Assembly: GCA_039190895.1 (NCBI GenBank)
Contig: JBCCXY010000009.1
Coordinates: forward strand, 1 to 51,568
Reading direction: 5' to 3'
Source of the DNA: Ovoidimarina sp039190895
Lineage (GTDB): Bacteria; Pseudomonadota; Alphaproteobacteria; Rhodobacterales; Rhodobacteraceae
Length of the DNA stretch: 51,568 nucleotides
This document shows positions 50,026 to 51,568 of this stretch, one piece after another (within the stretch, counting starts at the first letter, position 1; each line of letters begins with the position of its first letter). Position numbers and translations under genes: made by a program. The notes below the pieces were generated by a model. The model was not told the origin of the DNA and made no database searches. It worked only from the letters and a program-made list of their open reading frames with translations.

Positions 50026-50379
50026 TCACGACACCTGTTTTGAGATCTTGAGCAGCTCCTTCGCGCTCATCCCGGTTTCGTAGAAATACTTCCGGACCTT
50101 CGTCATGTGCTCAATCTTTTCCTTGTTGCCGCGCTTGTCCTTGCCAAGCTCTTTCAGCTTCTTGTCGGACAGGGTGTAGCCCTTGCGCGACTCCGCGAGG
50201 ATCTTCTTGGCTTCAGAATCGAACTTGGATGCCGCCTTGACGAAGTCCTCCCACTCTTTTGACAGCTTATCGACGTCGCCCTTGTGCTTTTCGTAGTGCT
50301 TCTTGACCTCGGGCTCCTCCTGCTGAAGCGCCCGGATGACCTTGGCCGCGTCGTCCAGCGACACTCTGAAAATCGTCAT
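50026..50379 (-). CDS. Lys/Glu-rich small hypothetical protein
   Basis: 117 residues, strongly charged (many Lys, Asp, Glu) and mainly helical, with coiled-coil-like segments (EVKKHYEKHKGDVDKLSKEWEDF). No signal peptide or known motif. GAGGAA precedes ATG 50379, so a real gene is likely. It stands out from the Arg/Ala-rich neighbours in composition. No family recognised. Confidence 0.6.
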   Translation of the reverse strand: MTIFRVSLDDAAKVIRALQQEEPEVKKHYEKHKGDVDKLSKEWEDFVKAASKFDSEAKKILAESRKGYTLSDKKLKELGKDKRGNKEKIEHMTKVRKYFYETGMSAKELLKISKQVS

Positions 50380-50447
50380 GACAAATTCCTCGTTTAACGT
50401 GCGATCAGACTAGGCGAGGCAATCGGCGGACGGCCAGTTAATTCTAT

Positions 50448-50486
50448 CGCCGCGCATCAACGGGCCCACCCGAGGCCCGGCGATAC
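50448..50486. repeat. Fragment of the ~166-bp palindromic element, copy 4
   Basis: CGCCGCGCATCAACGGGCCC, then ACCCGAGGCCCGGCGAT, matches only the left arm of copies 1-3; the rest is absent. It lies between the Lys-rich gene and the aminotransferase. Confidence 0.8.
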
Positions 50487-50536
50487 TGAGTAGGGTGTGC
50501 CTTCAGGCGCACCGGGCGGTGCGCAGTGAATGCCCC

Positions 50537-51568
50537 TTATACCTCAGCGGCAACGATGGCCTCGGCGAGGATCGGGATGGTCGACGCGTTGAGCCCCGCG
50601 ATGTTCATGCGGCTGTCGCCGACCATGTAGATCCCGTGATCTTCTCGCATCGCCATCACCTTGTCTGGCGCCGCGCCGAGGCGCGAGAACATGCCCCGGT
50701 GACGCGCCAGAAAGTCGAACCGGTCAGAGTTGGAGCGTTGCCGAAGCTCGCTCGCCAGATGCTCCCGCAGGGTAAGCATACCGGTGCGGACCTCTTCCAG
50801 CTCCGCCTCCCAATCCGCGCGCAGGGCGGGGTCGTTCAGGACCATGGTGACCAGACGCGCGCCGTGGTCCGGCGGGAATGAGAAGTTCTGCCGGTTCAGA
50901 TAGGCCAGCGTCCCTTGCGTCGTCTTCGCCTGCGCCGCGTTGGCCGACAGCGCCATCAGGATGCCCGTCCGCTCCCGATACACCCCGAAATTCTTGGAGC
51001 AACTCGCCGCAATCAGCATCTCGGGCATCCGCGCTGCAAGGTGGCGCACGCCGTAGGCGTCGGCATCGAGACCGTCGCCAAAGCCCTGATACGCGATGTC
51101 GATCATCGGGATCGCGCCGGTTTCCTCCAGCACGTCACCCACGGCGGACCACTGCGCTTCCGTCAGGTTGGCACCCGTCGGGTTGTGGCAGCAACCGTGC
51201 AGCAGCACCGCATCACCTGCCTTGGCCTTCCGCAGGTCTTCAATCATCGCGTCGAAATCCACATCGCGGGTCGCGCCGTTGAAATAGCGGTATTCGACGA
51301 ATGCCTGGCCGAGGTATTTCAGGATCGACAGATGGTTCGGCCATGTGGGGGACGAGACGTGGATCGTCACGTCCGGGTTCGCCATCCGCAGGAACTCATA
51401 GGCCTGCCGCACCGCGCCCGTGCCGCCCGGCGTCGCTGCAGAGCTGAGCCGCGCATCGTCCACCGTGTCGGCGAGAACGAGCTTGCGCATCGCGCTGGTG
51501 AACGCCGGGTCGCCGATGATGCCGACAGCGGATGTCGAGGTCTCCGCCTCCCACAGCTGCTTCTCGGC
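50537..51568 (-). CDS. Aromatic/aspartate aminotransferase (class I), partial at the window edge
   Basis: The frame is open from the stop at 50537 to the last base, so the N-terminus lies outside the window; 343 residues are seen. ATPGGTGAVRQAYEF, SPTWPNH, LLHGCCHNPTGANLT, MIDIAYQGFGDGLD and SCSKNFGVYRERTG (PLP-binding Lys in SKN) are class I aspartate/aromatic aminotransferase motifs; RMNIAGLN carries the substrate-binding Arg. tyrB-like; aspartate versus aromatic preference is not decidable. Confidence 0.93.
   Translation of the reverse strand, partial: AEKQLWEAETSTSAVGIIGDPAFTSAMRKLVLADTVDDARLSSAATPGGTGAVRQAYEFLRMANPDVTIHVSSPTWPNHLSILKYLGQAFVEYRYFNGATRDVDFDAMIEDLRKAKAGDAVLLHGCCHNPTGANLTEAQWSAVGDVLEETGAIPMIDIAYQGFGDGLDADAYGVRHLAARMPEMLIAASCSKNFGVYRERTGILMALSANAAQAKTTQGTLAYLNRQNFSFPPDHGARLVTMVLNDPALRADWEAELEEVRTGMLTLREHLASELRQRSNSDRFDFLARHRGMFSRLGAAPDKVMAMREDHGIYMVGDSRMNIAGLNASTIPILAEAIVAAEV

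Noticed and set aside
1..51568. CRISPR array, tRNA or rRNA genes, integrase or intact transposase
   Set aside because: Looked for on both strands; no regularly spaced repeats, cloverleaf sequences, rRNA segments or transposase motifs were seen.

Overview
The window looks like chromosomal DNA of a marine alphaproteobacterium of the Rhodobacterales (Roseobacter group). The evidence is high GC, many GTG/TTG starts with GGAGG-type ribosome sites, a cytoplasmic SoeABC-type sulfite dehydrogenase, a DgcN/DgcA D-glutamate pathway, a DUF1244 protein next to pyruvate kinase, and intergenic palindromic repeats. No rRNA, tRNA, CRISPR array, integrase or intact transposase was seen.

1-18766: a polysaccharide locus. 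A plus-strand beta-helix protein with two tandem LamG-like modules (epimerase/lyase-like) faces, across a shared terminator, a tightly packed minus-strand operon read from 18766 to 2975. The operon holds three PAPS-type sulfotransferases, a DUF6492-like protein, a PglK/MsbA-like ABC flippase, a Wzy-like polymerase, and six glycosyltransferase polypeptides, two of them double-domain fusions. 18767-20852: a long non-coding stretch, then a graveyard of frame-broken fragments (molybdoenzyme C-terminus, transketolase C-terminal subunit, SorC-family regulator). 20843-24435: a KpsT/KpsE/KpsM-like ABC export set with a fourth sulfotransferase. The first 24 kb therefore most simply encode a sulfated surface polysaccharide and its export, although no priming transferase, Wza or KpsD is in view.

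25043-35911: metabolism. Pyruvate kinase has a candidate LacI-type operator lying between its -35 and -10. DUF1244, a D-amino-acid transaminase, a NudK-like Nudix hydrolase and the DgcA/DgcN pair follow. Then comes soeABC, with a DUF6882-like gene and two different repeat elements lodged inside the operon. 36006-39672: three more glycosyltransferases (one minus, two plus).

39901-51568: housekeeping genes. These are rpmI-rplT with promoter and terminator, a DUF4399 periplasmic protein, a membrane-anchored unknown, pheS without an adjacent pheT, a histidine-phosphatase-like protein lacking the RHG arginine, a secreted PHB-depolymerase-like esterase, a bifunctional penicillin-binding protein, glnK-amtB with promoter and terminator, a stand-alone cyclic-nucleotide-binding domain, a Lys-rich small protein, and an aromatic/aspartate aminotransferase cut by the window edge.

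Two dispersed repeat families stand out. One is a ~166-bp palindromic element (three full copies and one fragment, all at 32-50 kb). The other is an 84-bp element (two copies) whose end supplies the ribosome site of soeC. Start codons differ from the longest open frame for many genes; the reason is given in each entry. Everything here is by eye; no database search was run.
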